A stretch of 64,000 bases of DNA from Pectobacterium aroidearum (lineage in GTDB: Bacteria > Pseudomonadota > Gammaproteobacteria > Enterobacterales > Enterobacteriaceae). The DNA lies in assembly GCF_041228105.1 (NCBI RefSeq), contig NZ_CP166097.1:1178001-1242000 (forward strand). Reading direction: 5' to 3'. Shown one piece after another: positions 27,817-37,194 of this stretch. The notes beneath the pieces were generated by a model, which was not told the origin of the DNA, made no database searches, and saw nothing but the letters and a program-made list of their open reading frames with translations. Position numbers and translations under genes: made by a program. Each line of letters opens with the position of its first letter. The first letter of the stretch is position 1.

Positions 27817-29157
27817 ATGGCACATATTCTTATGGCGGCGATGGCAACGCCGGGGCATGTTTATCCTTTGCTGACTATCGCCCGCTATTTGGTTGAGCAA
27901 GGGAATGACGTCACGCTGTTTAGCGGGGCGTTGTTCCGCGAGCAGGCGGAGGCGGCTGGCGTCGGGTTTATCCCTTTTAGTGATGACATTGATTTTGACT
28001 ACCGACACCTTGAACAGCATTTCCCCCAGCGTGCCATGCTGCCGCCGGGTAATGCACAGATGGCTTTGGCGCTGAAAGATTTTTTTGCAGCACCGATTCC
28101 CTTGTTGGATCGCCAGTTGCGTGACGCGTTGGCAAAAACCGATGCCGATCTGCTCATGGTTGAAAACTGTTTTTATGGTGTCCTGCCGTTGTTGCTTTCT
28201 GGGCAGCGTCCGCCCGTCATCGTCATCGGGGTTACGCCGCTGTCCTATTCGACGCGAGATTCAGTTTTCTATGGACCTCGTATTCCTCCGAAATTGCTGC
28301 CACCCGATCTGAGCCATGAACAGCTTGTTGATGAGGAAACGCGGGCATTGATGAGTGAAGTTCAGCGCGCGTTTGATCATGCGATGGTGCAGTCGGGAGG
28401 GAAGCCCCTCGAACAGCCTTTTATGGATGCGCTGATTGGCCGCTGCGATCGTTTCTTGCAGCTATCCACTACCGAGCTAGAGTATCAGCGTGATGATTTG
28501 CCACAAAGTGTGCGATTTATCGGGCCTCTATCTCGCCAGATTGCAGCAGAACGTGTTCCTGAATGGTGGACGGCGGATGACAGTCGGCCGCTTATTATCG
28601 TTTCACAAGGAACACTGGCGAATGTCGATCTCCAGCAACTGATTGGGCCGACACTGCGTGCGCTGGCTGATTTACCTGTCAGGGTGCTGGCGACCACAGG
28701 AGGGCGTGCGGTTGATTCACTGCAACCCTCTTTGCCTGAAAATGCCAGAGTGGTGCGTTTCCTCTCTTATGATGATTGGTTGCCCAGGGCGTCGATCTTC
28801 ATCACCAACGGTGGATACGGTTCGATAAATGCTGCATTGAAGGATGGTGTGCCTTTAATTGTGGCCGGGGTAGGAGAAGATAAGCAGGAAAGTGCTGCAC
28901 GTGTGGTATTCGCCAAATGTGGAATTAACTTGCAAACCAGTACGCCAAGTGAACAGCAGATTAAGCAGTCTGTTATTGAGATACTGGAGGATCCGGGCTA
29001 TTTGCAGCGCGCAAGATGGATTAAGGCAGATTATGCCAGCCACGATGCGTTGGCTCTGATTCAGGCCGAAGTTCATGCACTCTCTTTTTCAAAGGAATAC
29101 CTGTCAAAGGAGGACGGTATAGCATCAGCCAGGGATGCTTCTCTGCTCCGCGTTTAG
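27817..29157 (+). CDS. UDP-sugar glycosyltransferase (MGT/UGT-like) of the isonitrile operon
   Basis: A 446-residue GT1-type glycosyltransferase. The N-terminal acceptor half starts ILMAAMATPGHVYPLLTIA, the usual opening of macrolide/zeaxanthin-type transferases. The C-terminal half carries IVSQGTLANVD and the sugar-nucleotide region around ITNGGYGSINAALKDGVPLI. It begins 11 bases after isnB. In rhabduscin synthesis the third gene glycosylates the tyrosine-derived isonitrile phenol, so this gene probably does the same. The exact sugar cannot be read. Confidence 0.85.
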   Translation: MAHILMAAMATPGHVYPLLTIARYLVEQGNDVTLFSGALFREQAEAAGVGFIPFSDDIDFDYRHLEQHFPQRAMLPPGNAQMALALKDFFAAPIPLLDRQLRDALAKTDADLLMVENCFYGVLPLLLSGQRPPVIVIGVTPLSYSTRDSVFYGPRIPPKLLPPDLSHEQLVDEETRALMSEVQRAFDHAMVQSGGKPLEQPFMDALIGRCDRFLQLSTTELEYQRDDLPQSVRFIGPLSRQIAAERVPEWWTADDSRPLIIVSQGTLANVDLQQLIGPTLRALADLPVRVLATTGGRAVDSLQPSLPENARVVRFLSYDDWLPRASIFITNGGYGSINAALKDGVPLIVAGVGEDKQESAARVVFAKCGINLQTSTPSEQQIKQSVIEILEDPGYLQRARWIKADYASHDALALIQAEVHALSFSKEYLSKEDGIASARDASLLRV

Positions 29158-29290
29158 GTATTATTCCATATGTAATAACGTCTAAATCAGCCACACGTTA
29201 TGGGGTGGAACGGTGCCCCATAACGCTATTGCAGATCATGTTTTTAAAATAGAATACGCGCACGGATGTTTTCTCGCAGGGGCGCAGTAT

Positions 29291-29713
29291 ATGAAATTAT
29301 TTTTAGCTGTGATTTTTTCAGCATTGATGATTCCTCAGACCGGCTTTTCAGCAACAAAAACGGATGCGCTGACGTTGCTGAAACATTTGGATGTGACCAC
29401 TTTCCGCAGTTCTTTTGGGCCGAAACATTTCCCTAAGGGAACGCTGCTGAAGGATACCGGTGACTATGAGTTTAGCCAGGAAAAAGACCGGGCAGACGCA
29501 ACGGAAAAAGATGGCAGTTGGATATATTCGCTAACGATTATCTCGGAAAATGAAAAAGAGATAATTGCCTGTTTCGTAGATGATGCGCAGATTGGGAGCT
29601 ATTTTTCGACAAGTCCTTTCCTGATAAAGAAAACGAAAAATGCTCAGGCCTATTCGGTGATTGAGCTTGATCACGACGTAGAAGGATGCACACTCAATCC
29701 CAAAGATCAATAA
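29291..29713 (+). CDS. Secreted hypothetical protein
   Basis: A 140-residue protein with a clear signal peptide (MKLFLAVIFSALMIPQTGFSA) and a mature part with two cysteines (IIACFVDD, EGCTLNP). The frame opens at 29213, but ATG 29291 begins the signal peptide and has an AGGGG ribosome site. No family was recognised. It lies 133 bases after the glycosyltransferase and ends at a terminator, so co-transcription with the isonitrile operon is possible but unproven. Confidence 0.6.
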   Translation: MKLFLAVIFSALMIPQTGFSATKTDALTLLKHLDVTTFRSSFGPKHFPKGTLLKDTGDYEFSQEKDRADATEKDGSWIYSLTIISENEKEIIACFVDDAQIGSYFSTSPFLIKKTKNAQAYSVIELDHDVEGCTLNPKDQ

Positions 29714-29765
29714 TCTTGATTGCCATCGGTAAATGAATAACGTTCGTGATCTGAGCGTTGTTAAA

Positions 29766-29803
29766 AATAAGGAGCCGCCATAAGCCGCTCCTTATTTGTT
29801 TTT
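29766..29803. terminator. Terminator between convergent genes
   Basis: A 10-bp stem (29766-29775 with 29787-29796) is followed by TGTTTTTATT. It lies between the secreted protein gene and the oppositely oriented grxB and could serve the plus strand best. Confidence 0.8.
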
Positions 29804-29815
29804 ATTATCGCTGTT

Positions 29816-30451
29816 TTACAGCGCTTTATCGGTCAACAACGCGACCTTGCTGGCTTTTGATACCCGCTCAAGGTACGCCTGAACGTTAGGACCAAACTGC
29901 ACGCCTTTTACGATCGTGAGTGATAGCAAGATAGGGAACAGGATAAAATCGGTGGTGGAAATGGCACTGACGTTTGCCAGTCGCGGCTCCAGTTCGTTGA
30001 GTTTTTGTTCCACTTCCGCAATCAGCTCGGGGGTTTTCGCGAGTAGCACATCCAGATCGCCGAAGGCCTTTTCTTCACGCAGGATGTAGGCATGACGCGC
30101 TTCTGGCGTGGAAAGCTCTTTGAAATCCGCTTTCGTGAAGCGGGGAACAGCAAGGTTAAACACCGCACTGGAAACGGACTTACACCAGGTTTCTATCTCT
30201 GCATCAACCGCTTTGTCGGCGATTAACGGCGCTTGCTTGCTATCGACATAGTGGACGATATCCATACTTTCCGGCATGAAGCTGCCATCTTCTTTCTGCA
30301 GGATCGGCACCACTTTGCGACCCACCATGCGCGTTGGCGTGTCGACATCGCCTTCCATAATGACCGATTGCTCAACAGGCAGATCTTTCAGACCAAAAAT
30401 CATTCTGGCTCTGACACAGAATGGGCAGTGTTCGTAAATGAAAAGTTTCAT
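29816..30451 (-). CDS. grxB: Glutaredoxin 2
   Basis: A 211-residue GrxB. The N-terminal thioredoxin-like domain has the active-site C9-P-F-C12 and KVVPILQKEDGSFMPESMDI, the cis-proline and glutathione-binding region. A helical GST-like C-terminal domain follows. E. coli Grx2 is of similar length. The start at 30451 (MKLFIYEHCPFC) is chosen over an 18-codon longer frame. It reduces glutathione-mixed disulfides in the cytoplasm. It diverges from the LysR gene across 215 bases that must hold both promoters. Confidence 0.93.
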   Translation of the reverse strand: MKLFIYEHCPFCVRARMIFGLKDLPVEQSVIMEGDVDTPTRMVGRKVVPILQKEDGSFMPESMDIVHYVDSKQAPLIADKAVDAEIETWCKSVSSAVFNLAVPRFTKADFKELSTPEARHAYILREEKAFGDLDVLLAKTPELIAEVEQKLNELEPRLANVSAISTTDFILFPILLSLTIVKGVQFGPNVQAYLERVSKASKVALLTDKAL

Positions 30452-30666
30452 ACATCGCCTCGTAAGATTTTGAAAAAGGCGGCAAAAGTTTGCCAGCCTT
30501 GGCATGACAAGTCATGCCATCAGAGTAATACCGGATGCGGTCGGCGGTAAAGTGAATGTGGCCCGCTGTTGTGGATGGTGGGGAAATAAAGGGGGGGTGT
30601 GAATCCGCCTTATTCTCGCCGGGTTCCTGTATGATGCAGTGAAATTCCTTTTTCGGAAGAGAAACC

Positions 30667-31548
30667 ATGGATCGCCTCAGCGCGCTGGAAACATTTATCT
30701 GCGTTTTTGAAACGGGGTCGTTTTCCGCTGCGTCCCGCAGGCTTGGTATCGGGCAGCCTGCGGTTTCCAAGGCGATTATGCAGCTTGAAAATCATCTGGC
30801 AACGCCGCTGCTGCTTCGTTCTACCCGAGGGCTGACGCCGACAGAAGCAGGGCAGCATTTTTATGAGCAAATTTCCCCTGCGTTAAAAATGCTGGGTGAG
30901 GCTCAGGAGCAGGTGGTGAGCGGGAGCGCGGCGTTGTCTGGTCGGCTGCGTATCTGTGCGCCGGTAACCTTTGCCAGACTACACATCATGCCTCGTCTCC
31001 ATGAGTTCATGGCAGAACATCCCCAGCTAAACGTTGATGTCATTCTGGATGATCGCCCAATTGATCTGATTGCTGAAGGGATTGATGTTGCATTGCGTTT
31101 GGGTGAAATGAAGGATTCCAGCCTGATCGCCCAACGGCTGGCGTCGTGTTCCATGCGCCTGTTGGCGACACCCGACTATTTTGCGCGTCATGGCGTGCCT
31201 GCTTCTCCTGATGTACTGGCTGCACATCCTGCCGTCATCTATTTGCAGGGGGATAGAACCAATCGCTGGATCTTTTCTCGGGATGGCGCACAGACCACGG
31301 TATTCCCCAAGGGACGTATCCGTGTTTCTGCGGCGGAAGGCGTGCGTGCGGCCGTGCTGTCCGGCGCAGGGCTGGCTGTAGCGTCTGAATGGATGTTTGC
31401 GCCAGAGCTGGAGCACGGGCAAGTTGTCACCGCGCTGGATTCATGGACGTTGGGGAAGATGGACCTGTGGGCCGTCTACCCCGGAGGCCGCATGACATCC
31501 GTCCGCGCCAGAATTTTTACCGATTTCGTTCAGCGTTTTTTCTCCTGA
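30667..31548 (+). CDS. LysR-family transcriptional regulator
   Basis: A 293-residue regulator with an N-terminal winged helix-turn-helix (MDRLSALETFICVFETGSFS, then GIGQPAVSKAIMQLE) and a periplasmic-binding-like effector domain from about residue 90. It belongs to the large CrgA/DmlR-like subgroup. The target genes are not certain. The MFS transporter gene 115 bases downstream in the same direction, and grxB divergent, are the candidates. The effector is unknown. Confidence 0.88.
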   Translation: MDRLSALETFICVFETGSFSAASRRLGIGQPAVSKAIMQLENHLATPLLLRSTRGLTPTEAGQHFYEQISPALKMLGEAQEQVVSGSAALSGRLRICAPVTFARLHIMPRLHEFMAEHPQLNVDVILDDRPIDLIAEGIDVALRLGEMKDSSLIAQRLASCSMRLLATPDYFARHGVPASPDVLAAHPAVIYLQGDRTNRWIFSRDGAQTTVFPKGRIRVSAAEGVRAAVLSGAGLAVASEWMFAPELEHGQVVTALDSWTLGKMDLWAVYPGGRMTSVRARIFTDFVQRFFS

Positions 31549-31663
31549 TTTATTCCTGTTAGGAATAGCTGATATCCATTTTACCTCTCTACTGGGAATG
31601 AGTTCGGCACCTTATGCTGTGCTCATCACTTGCCGACTTCCGGCGGGAAACACACAGACAGGT

Positions 31664-32860
31664 ATGATGATGAGTACATTATCCAGCGAAGCCGATGTCA
31701 GAACGCAGCAGGTTCCCGGTAAATTATTGATTTTCTCAATGGCTGCAGCCAGCGGTATTTCTGTTGCCAATATCTATTACAACCAACCGATGCTGGGCGT
31801 GATCGGTGAAAGTTTTACGTCGAGCGGGGCTGTCTCGTTGATTCCAACGGTGACGCAGTTGGGCTACGCGCTGGGACTGCTATTGCTGGTTCCGCTCGGT
31901 GATAAGTTCGCTCGTCGTCGGTTGATTGTGTGGCAATTTTTGATGCTGGCGCTGGCTTCTGCGTTTGCAGCTTTGTCGACATCGGCTGTTGCTTTATTAA
32001 GTGCTTCGTTGCTCATCGGTTTTGGTGCGACCGCCGCCCAGCAGATTGTTCCGGCCGCGGCAGCGCTTGCCAATGCGAAGCAGCGCGGTGCGATTGTCGG
32101 GACGGTGATGAGCGGGTTGTTAAGTGGGATTCTGCTGAGTCGTACGATTGCGGGCCTTGTGGCGGAAAGTGCGGGCTGGCGTGCGATGTTCTGGCTGAGT
32201 GTGCCGTTGGCGCTGGCAGGTGCGTGGGCAATGGGAAGAATGTTACCGGCGTCACCCTCGCATCACACCGTTCGTTACCGTGAGCTGATGCATTCACTGG
32301 TGACGCTGTGGCGCGGTGAACGCGCATTACGCAAAGCCACGTTGATTCAGGCGCTGTTGTTTGCATCGTTCAGCGCGTTCTGGAGCGTGCTTGCGCTGTA
32401 TCTGGAAAGCGGACGTTTTCACATGGGCGCTGCTGCCGCGGGTTTGTTTGGCGTGGTTGGTGTGGCGGGGATCTTTGCTGCTCCGCTGGCGGGAAGAATT
32501 GCCGACAGAACCGGTAGTCGTCCGGTTGTGATTGCCGGAGCACTGCTGACGCTGCTCTCGTGGGGAATATTCATCGGTTTCGATTCCGTTATTGGCCTGA
32601 TTGTCGGCGTTGTCCTGCTCGATCTCGGCGTGCAAAGTGTGTTAGTTGCCAATCAACATGTAATTTACGGGCTCGGCGAGGCGGCCAGAGGCCGAATCAA
32701 TACCGTATTCATGGGGGGTATGTTTTTAGGCGGGGCGGCGGGATCTTCGGTTGCGATGGCCGCCTGGCATCACGGGGGATGGCTGGTGGTCGGAGGGATT
32801 GCCAGCGCGTTGGCCATCATGGCATTGCTGGCTGCGCTGATGAAAACCAAAAAAGCGTGA
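31664..32860 (+). CDS. MFS transporter, drug/metabolite exporter type
   Basis: About 398 residues and 12 predicted membrane segments. The N-terminal segment reads AAASGISVANIYYNQPMLGV, a typical start for this exporter subgroup, and the loop 2-3 motif is LLLVPLGDKFARRRLI. A central cytoplasmic loop lies near residues 200-225. Three in-frame ATG codons (31664, 31667, 31670) are possible starts, and the CAGG at 31659-31662 suits the last. A longer frame from 31598 lacks support. The substrate is unknown, and the upstream LysR gene may control it. Confidence 0.85.
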   Translation: MMMSTLSSEADVRTQQVPGKLLIFSMAAASGISVANIYYNQPMLGVIGESFTSSGAVSLIPTVTQLGYALGLLLLVPLGDKFARRRLIVWQFLMLALASAFAALSTSAVALLSASLLIGFGATAAQQIVPAAAALANAKQRGAIVGTVMSGLLSGILLSRTIAGLVAESAGWRAMFWLSVPLALAGAWAMGRMLPASPSHHTVRYRELMHSLVTLWRGERALRKATLIQALLFASFSAFWSVLALYLESGRFHMGAAAAGLFGVVGVAGIFAAPLAGRIADRTGSRPVVIAGALLTLLSWGIFIGFDSVIGLIVGVVLLDLGVQSVLVANQHVIYGLGEAARGRINTVFMGGMFLGGAAGSSVAMAAWHHGGWLVVGGIASALAIMALLAALMKTKKA

Positions 32861-32992
32861 TGGCGACTGGGAAGTCGGCTGAAATGGCCAGATAAGACGG
32901 CAGGGAGGCATCGCCAATGTTGTTTTACAACCGGCAGATTAACCTTACCTGCTGATGACAATACTATACATTTGGCTTGCTATAGTCCTTTC

Positions 32993-33088
32993 ATCCCTTG
33001 TCAGTACCTCACATCTCTGTGAGTGTTGTGTTAGTTAACCATCCCTGTCATTAGAATGACCTTACCCGCCTCGTGCGGGTTTTTTTTG
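32993..33088 (+). ncRNA. Candidate small RNA or 3'UTR-derived RNA
   Basis: An extended -10 promoter TGCTATAGT (32978-32986) would start transcription near 32993. Three consecutive stems follow: CTCACA/TGTGAG (about 33008-33023), GTCAT/ATGAC (about 33047-33060) and the terminator ACCCGC/GCGGGT (33064-33080) with at least seven T. The terminator has no T-run on the minus strand, so it does not serve the convergent gene. There is no open frame. It does not resemble any enteric sRNA I know. The alternative is simply the end of the MFS mRNA. Confidence 0.45.
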
Positions 33089-33117
33089 CCAGTTTTCTCA
33101 CCTCATGATGGGCGTGT

Positions 33118-34716
33118 CTATTCTGTGTGGCTGTTGATTGAACTGTCGGGAATGACTTTGGTGACGACTCGGTTTCTGCCTTCATGTTTGGCCTGATAAA
33201 GGGCGTCATCTGCGATTTTCAACACGTTATCGATCTGCTCTGCTCCCGGAATAAAGCAGGTGACGCCTAATGAGATCGTGATATTTTCTGGAATCGGCAG
33301 CGGCATTTTTTCCACTTTTTTACGCAGCCGTTCCGCAATATCAACGGCTTGCTTCATATCGGTATCGGGCAGGAGTGCGAGGAATTCCTCTCCGCCAGTA
33401 CGGCAAATCAGATCGGATTCACGTGAACCCTGTTTTATGTTTTTAGCCAGCAACTTGATGACGTCATCGCCGATGTTGTGTCCGTAGGTATCATTCACGC
33501 GTTTGAAGTGGTCGATATCAATCACGATGGCGGCAACCTGATTGCTCTTTGGCAGAATGAGTTCAATGCTTTCATAGATGCCACGACGATTGAGTAGTCC
33601 TGTGAGTGGATCGGTGTGGGCCTGCAAACTCAGTTTGCCAATGCGTTTGTGCAGCAGCAGGGTACCGAAAAGAATGACGCGTTTGAGCTGTTCAACCTCA
33701 AAATACCAGGAAGGGACTTTCTTGATTTTTTCAATCACGCCGGGCTCCTCCATTTTACTGGCAGAAACGGCCAACAGGCGCAGAGGGTTGGCGATAGAGA
33801 AGGCGAGCAGGGTGAGTGCAATGAGCGTTAATGCCATCACTGGCGCGCCTTCATATAAAACGGAACGCATTACGCTGCTAAGCAAATCGATAACGGTTTG
33901 AGAAGGGTGCAAAGTAATGATGATCCAGCCGGATGAATTGACCGTATCAAAACCCGCAAGAGAGGGAGTGCCTTGCATATCGGGCATTGCGGCGGTGCCA
34001 CTCTTCTTGTCTCGAAAGGCGTCTTTGATTTTCTGGTTGCTGACGGGCTTGCCGACCCACTGTTTATCCTGATGGTAGAGAACAATCCCACTTTTATCGA
34101 TCACGTAAACACTGGAGTAATCGTTATAGAAATGGGTGTTCATGAATTCATTCAAGACGCTTTTATTTTTTAAATAAATCGTTCCGCCGATGTAACCGAG
34201 GTAATTTCCCTGTTTGTCTTTGATAGGGGAGGACACCAGCACGATCAGATTGCCCGTCACTGAAATATAAGGCTGGCTGATTAACGGCTTTTGTTCCACT
34301 AGTGCTAGTTTGCTGGCCTCTGAGGTTAGTGTGCTTCCTTTCAGATTCAGCGATGTTGGGTAAACCGCGTGTATCTGATTCTGGGTATCCGCAACGAAAA
34401 TAGAATTAAAACTTTGGCTCATGTGGTATGTCTGTTCACTTTTCTCCAGTAGTGCTGCATCGTCACTAAAACTATCCGCTATTGAGGTTGCGCTGTAAGC
34501 CAGCTCCTGCTGTGCTGAAGAAAGAAAACTTTCCGTAGTCGCCGCGAGTTTGGAAGAGTAGTTAAGGTTTGAACTTAGTATCTGATCGGTGATGAGCTTC
34601 TTTTGTACATTATAAACAGCGATATAGGCATTGGTCAGCGTAATGAGCATGCTGATAATGGCGAGGGAGAGAATGAGTGAACGCAAGTTGACTGGGTGTC
34701 GTCTTTTTATTTTCAT
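33118..34716 (-). CDS. Membrane diguanylate cyclase with dCache-type sensor
   Basis: A 532-residue protein: membrane segment at about residues 10-32, periplasmic Cache-like sensor to about 285, second membrane segment at about 285-310, and a C-terminal GGDEF domain. The active site reads GGEEF, and an RESD motif five residues upstream is an intact product-inhibition I-site, so it should synthesise cyclic di-GMP under feedback control. The sensed ligand is unknown. No EAL domain is present. It is a single gene running opposite to its left neighbour. Confidence 0.9.
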   Translation of the reverse strand: MKIKRRHPVNLRSLILSLAIISMLITLTNAYIAVYNVQKKLITDQILSSNLNYSSKLAATTESFLSSAQQELAYSATSIADSFSDDAALLEKSEQTYHMSQSFNSIFVADTQNQIHAVYPTSLNLKGSTLTSEASKLALVEQKPLISQPYISVTGNLIVLVSSPIKDKQGNYLGYIGGTIYLKNKSVLNEFMNTHFYNDYSSVYVIDKSGIVLYHQDKQWVGKPVSNQKIKDAFRDKKSGTAAMPDMQGTPSLAGFDTVNSSGWIIITLHPSQTVIDLLSSVMRSVLYEGAPVMALTLIALTLLAFSIANPLRLLAVSASKMEEPGVIEKIKKVPSWYFEVEQLKRVILFGTLLLHKRIGKLSLQAHTDPLTGLLNRRGIYESIELILPKSNQVAAIVIDIDHFKRVNDTYGHNIGDDVIKLLAKNIKQGSRESDLICRTGGEEFLALLPDTDMKQAVDIAERLRKKVEKMPLPIPENITISLGVTCFIPGAEQIDNVLKIADDALYQAKHEGRNRVVTKVIPDSSINSHTE

Positions 34717-34895
34717 GGTGGCCGCACCTATTTTCCGCTAGGTAAGCAAAATCACGCTTTCTTTTTGTTATGTCATCATCAATGGAAAACTGGCGGGGCA
34801 TTCGCTTGCGACCAATGAATAAACCCGCCATTCAAAGTTATAGACGCTAATTAGGCTATCTGGCAACGTATTGATATCTTTCCATCATCTTCGAC

Positions 34896-35570
34896 TTAAT
34901 GGAGAGAATGCACAATCTCCAGCGTGCCATTAATGATGAATTGCACGCCCATGCAAACCAGCAGAAATCCCATCAGTCGTGAAATCGCTTCAATGCCGCT
35001 TTTACCGATCAAACGCATAATCAGGCCTGAGCTTTTCAGACTTAGCCAGACGATCAGGCTGATCAACATAAAAGTCAGTACGGGGGCAACGGTAATCACC
35101 CATGGCGTGATATCTACACCGCTCTTGATCTGTGATGCGGTACTGATGATGAGGGCAATGGTTCCGGGCCCCGCAGTGCTGGGCATCGCCAGTGGAACGA
35201 AGGCGATATTGACTTCATTGGCGGAGAAACTGCCGTTGATTTCCTCTTTTTTACTTTTGACTTCAGGGGCGTGTTCTGGGTTTTGCTGGGGGAAGAGCAT
35301 GCGAAAACCGATAAATACTACGATAAGTCCGCCGGCAATGCGCAATCCGGGAATGGAAATGCCGAAGGTATTCATCACAATCTGACCCGCATAGTACGCG
35401 ACAGTCATAATGATGAAGACGTAGAGCGAGGCCTGAAATATCTGACGATTCCGTTCCCCCTGGCTCATATTGCCGGACATCGCCAGGAATACCGCTACCG
35501 TTGTCAGTGGGTTCGCAAGTGGCAGGATTAACACCAGACCAAGACCAATGGTTTGAATCAATTCCAGCAT
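34896..35570 (-). CDS. marC: MarC family inner-membrane protein
   Basis: A 224-residue protein with six predicted membrane segments, closely following E. coli MarC in length and sequence ([78 protein letters not shown]). The molecular function of MarC is not established. Despite its name it is not required for multiple antibiotic resistance in E. coli. It is not next to a marRAB operon here. Confidence 0.9.
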   Translation of the reverse strand: MLELIQTIGLGLVLILPLANPLTTVAVFLAMSGNMSQGERNRQIFQASLYVFIIMTVAYYAGQIVMNTFGISIPGLRIAGGLIVVFIGFRMLFPQQNPEHAPEVKSKKEEINGSFSANEVNIAFVPLAMPSTAGPGTIALIISTASQIKSGVDITPWVITVAPVLTFMLISLIVWLSLKSSGLIMRLIGKSGIEAISRLMGFLLVCMGVQFIINGTLEIVHSLH

Positions 35571-35653
35571 TCTACGTTCCTCTTTATTGGGGCGCTGTCG
35601 TCAGTTCAGGAAAACGGTCAATGATGACCTGTCGCTATAGCGTCTGGTGCGGC

Positions 35654-36142
35654 TTACGCCAGCTCATCCTCCGCTAATTTTTTGAAACGATAGAGCGTTT
35701 TCGTCAGCATATCGCGGGAAAACATATCAAACATTTGGCCGATTTTTTTCCCAATCAAGCCTCCCGGTGGATTGTAGCGAATCGTCAGCGTCACGACTGT
35801 ACCCACTTCTGATGTGGCAGGTTGAAAAGAAAGCCTACCTTCATTGGGAACCCGCGCTCCTTCCAGCGAACGCCAGTGGATATATTCCCCCGGTTTTTCA
35901 TCAATAATACGCGCCTGCCATTCAATGAGCGCGCCAATCGGCGTGTTAATGCGCCAGTTGGAGTCGGTATAGTTCAGTATCTCAATACTGGCGAAATGCC
36001 CCATCAGGATCGGCAACGTTTCCGGTTTACGCCAAAGATCAAACAAGCGTTCTGCCGGGCGATTGATCGTAATGCTACTGCTGATTTCATTGGCATAGCT
36101 GCCGTTTTTCGCTGCGGTTTTTCTTAAGAAAGAGGGAAACAC
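35654..36142 (-). CDS. SRPBCC (START-like) family protein
   Basis: A 162-residue protein with a polyketide-cyclase/START-like fold: INRPAERLFDLWRKPETLPI at the N-terminus, a central IEWQARIIDEKPGEYIHWRS, and a long C-terminal helix (FSRDMLTKTLYRFKKLAEDE). Similar proteins are encoded across bacteria, and their ligands are mostly unknown. It stands alone between marC and a structured intergenic region. Confidence 0.75.
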   Translation of the reverse strand: MFPSFLRKTAAKNGSYANEISSSITINRPAERLFDLWRKPETLPILMGHFASIEILNYTDSNWRINTPIGALIEWQARIIDEKPGEYIHWRSLEGARVPNEGRLSFQPATSEVGTVVTLTIRYNPPGGLIGKKIGQMFDMFSRDMLTKTLYRFKKLAEDELA

Positions 36143-36315
36143 CCGTCATTCTCCCTAATCGATGGTTACCCCTTTATGGGCATATGCACACCATTCTGAC
36201 TGATATCTGCCAGCGAAGCAAAGCGGGAGGCGGCGGGTGATATTGAAGAGTGCTGGTGCAGGCTATCACAGCAATAGTCAGGATTTTTGCGCGTCTAATG
36301 TTGGGTTAATGTTCG

Positions 36316-36427
36316 TTCGGTACTGTAAGCATCAGACAGTAGCCGAATGAAGTGCCGCAAAACACCAGGGTTTTTCCATAATGATAATCGCTGTACCCCG
36401 CCCACTATTTTTAGTGGGCTTTTTTTA
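36316..36427 (+). other. Structured intergenic stretch ending in a terminator
   Basis: A long hairpin (TTCGGTACTGT at 36316-36326 with ACAGTAGCCGAA at 36336-36347, one bulge) precedes a strong intrinsic terminator (stem 36400-36407 with 36412-36419, then at least seven T). The nearest upstream gene lies on the other strand, so the terminator must serve an unannotated transcript, possibly a small RNA. No convincing promoter was found. The rest of 36143-36631 is AT-rich with no gene seen. Confidence 0.4.
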
Positions 36428-36631
36428 TTTGTATTTCTCTGTTTAGGTATTTTATTTTTATATTAATTGATATTCGTCAATTTATTGTTAATGAATATAT
36501 ACCTATTAAGATGTAATAGATGTTTTTCCGTAGGCTCTGTCCTGTAAATAACACATGGCCTGTGAGTCGATTTACTTTATAAACATGTCGTGCTACGTTT
36601 ATTGCCAGCTTTTATGCTGGTGAGAATAAAT

Positions 36632-36967
36632 ATGAGTAATCCATTTGCTGCCCGGTGGAGCCGTAATGGCAATCTGCTTTGCCACGGTCACTGGTTAATA
36701 TCTTATAAAGAAAGAGAATTCGCGCTACCGGAAAAATATAAAGAAAATCATATGGGAACGATGGGGATTTACTCTATCATCGATCCTGATGATGAAACCT
36801 ATCGGGACGGATTAGATGAGGATGATTGGATTCTGGAAAATATCGACTGGCTGGCCGATAGCTTCGAAGAAAATAATGTCCCTATCGAAGAGTGTTATTT
36901 TAGATATTTCTTTCAGGCGATAAATAAGCAGGACTGGCGATGCACCAGTTGCGCAGGCTGTATGTAA
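36632..36967 (+). CDS. Hypothetical protein with C-terminal Cys motif
   Basis: A 111-residue acidic protein starting at ATG 36632 (a longer frame from 36590 is less likely). It begins SNPFAARWSRNGNLLCHGHW, has an acidic middle (DPDDETYRDGLDEDDWILEN) and ends CTSCAGCM, a CxxCxxC cluster that could bind metal. No family or function recognised, and there is no signal peptide or membrane segment. Confidence 0.6.
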   Translation: MSNPFAARWSRNGNLLCHGHWLISYKEREFALPEKYKENHMGTMGIYSIIDPDDETYRDGLDEDDWILENIDWLADSFEENNVPIEECYFRYFFQAINKQDWRCTSCAGCM

Positions 36968-37194
36968 ATTACGCTGTTATTCATTATTCCTCTCTGAGTT
37001 TGTACCCTACTGACTATATAGCCACGTCGCGCTATTTTTACCTGATTACACCGACGGCGTTTTATTCGGTTTCCCTCGCTTTTCATCTCTTTTCATCTTC
37101 TTTGCTATGCGCTTCGCATACCGCGTAGCGGGGCGTCTTTTGCAAGGAAAAGTGTTACCCTGACCCCACAATCCTTGATTAAGATGAGGCGGCA

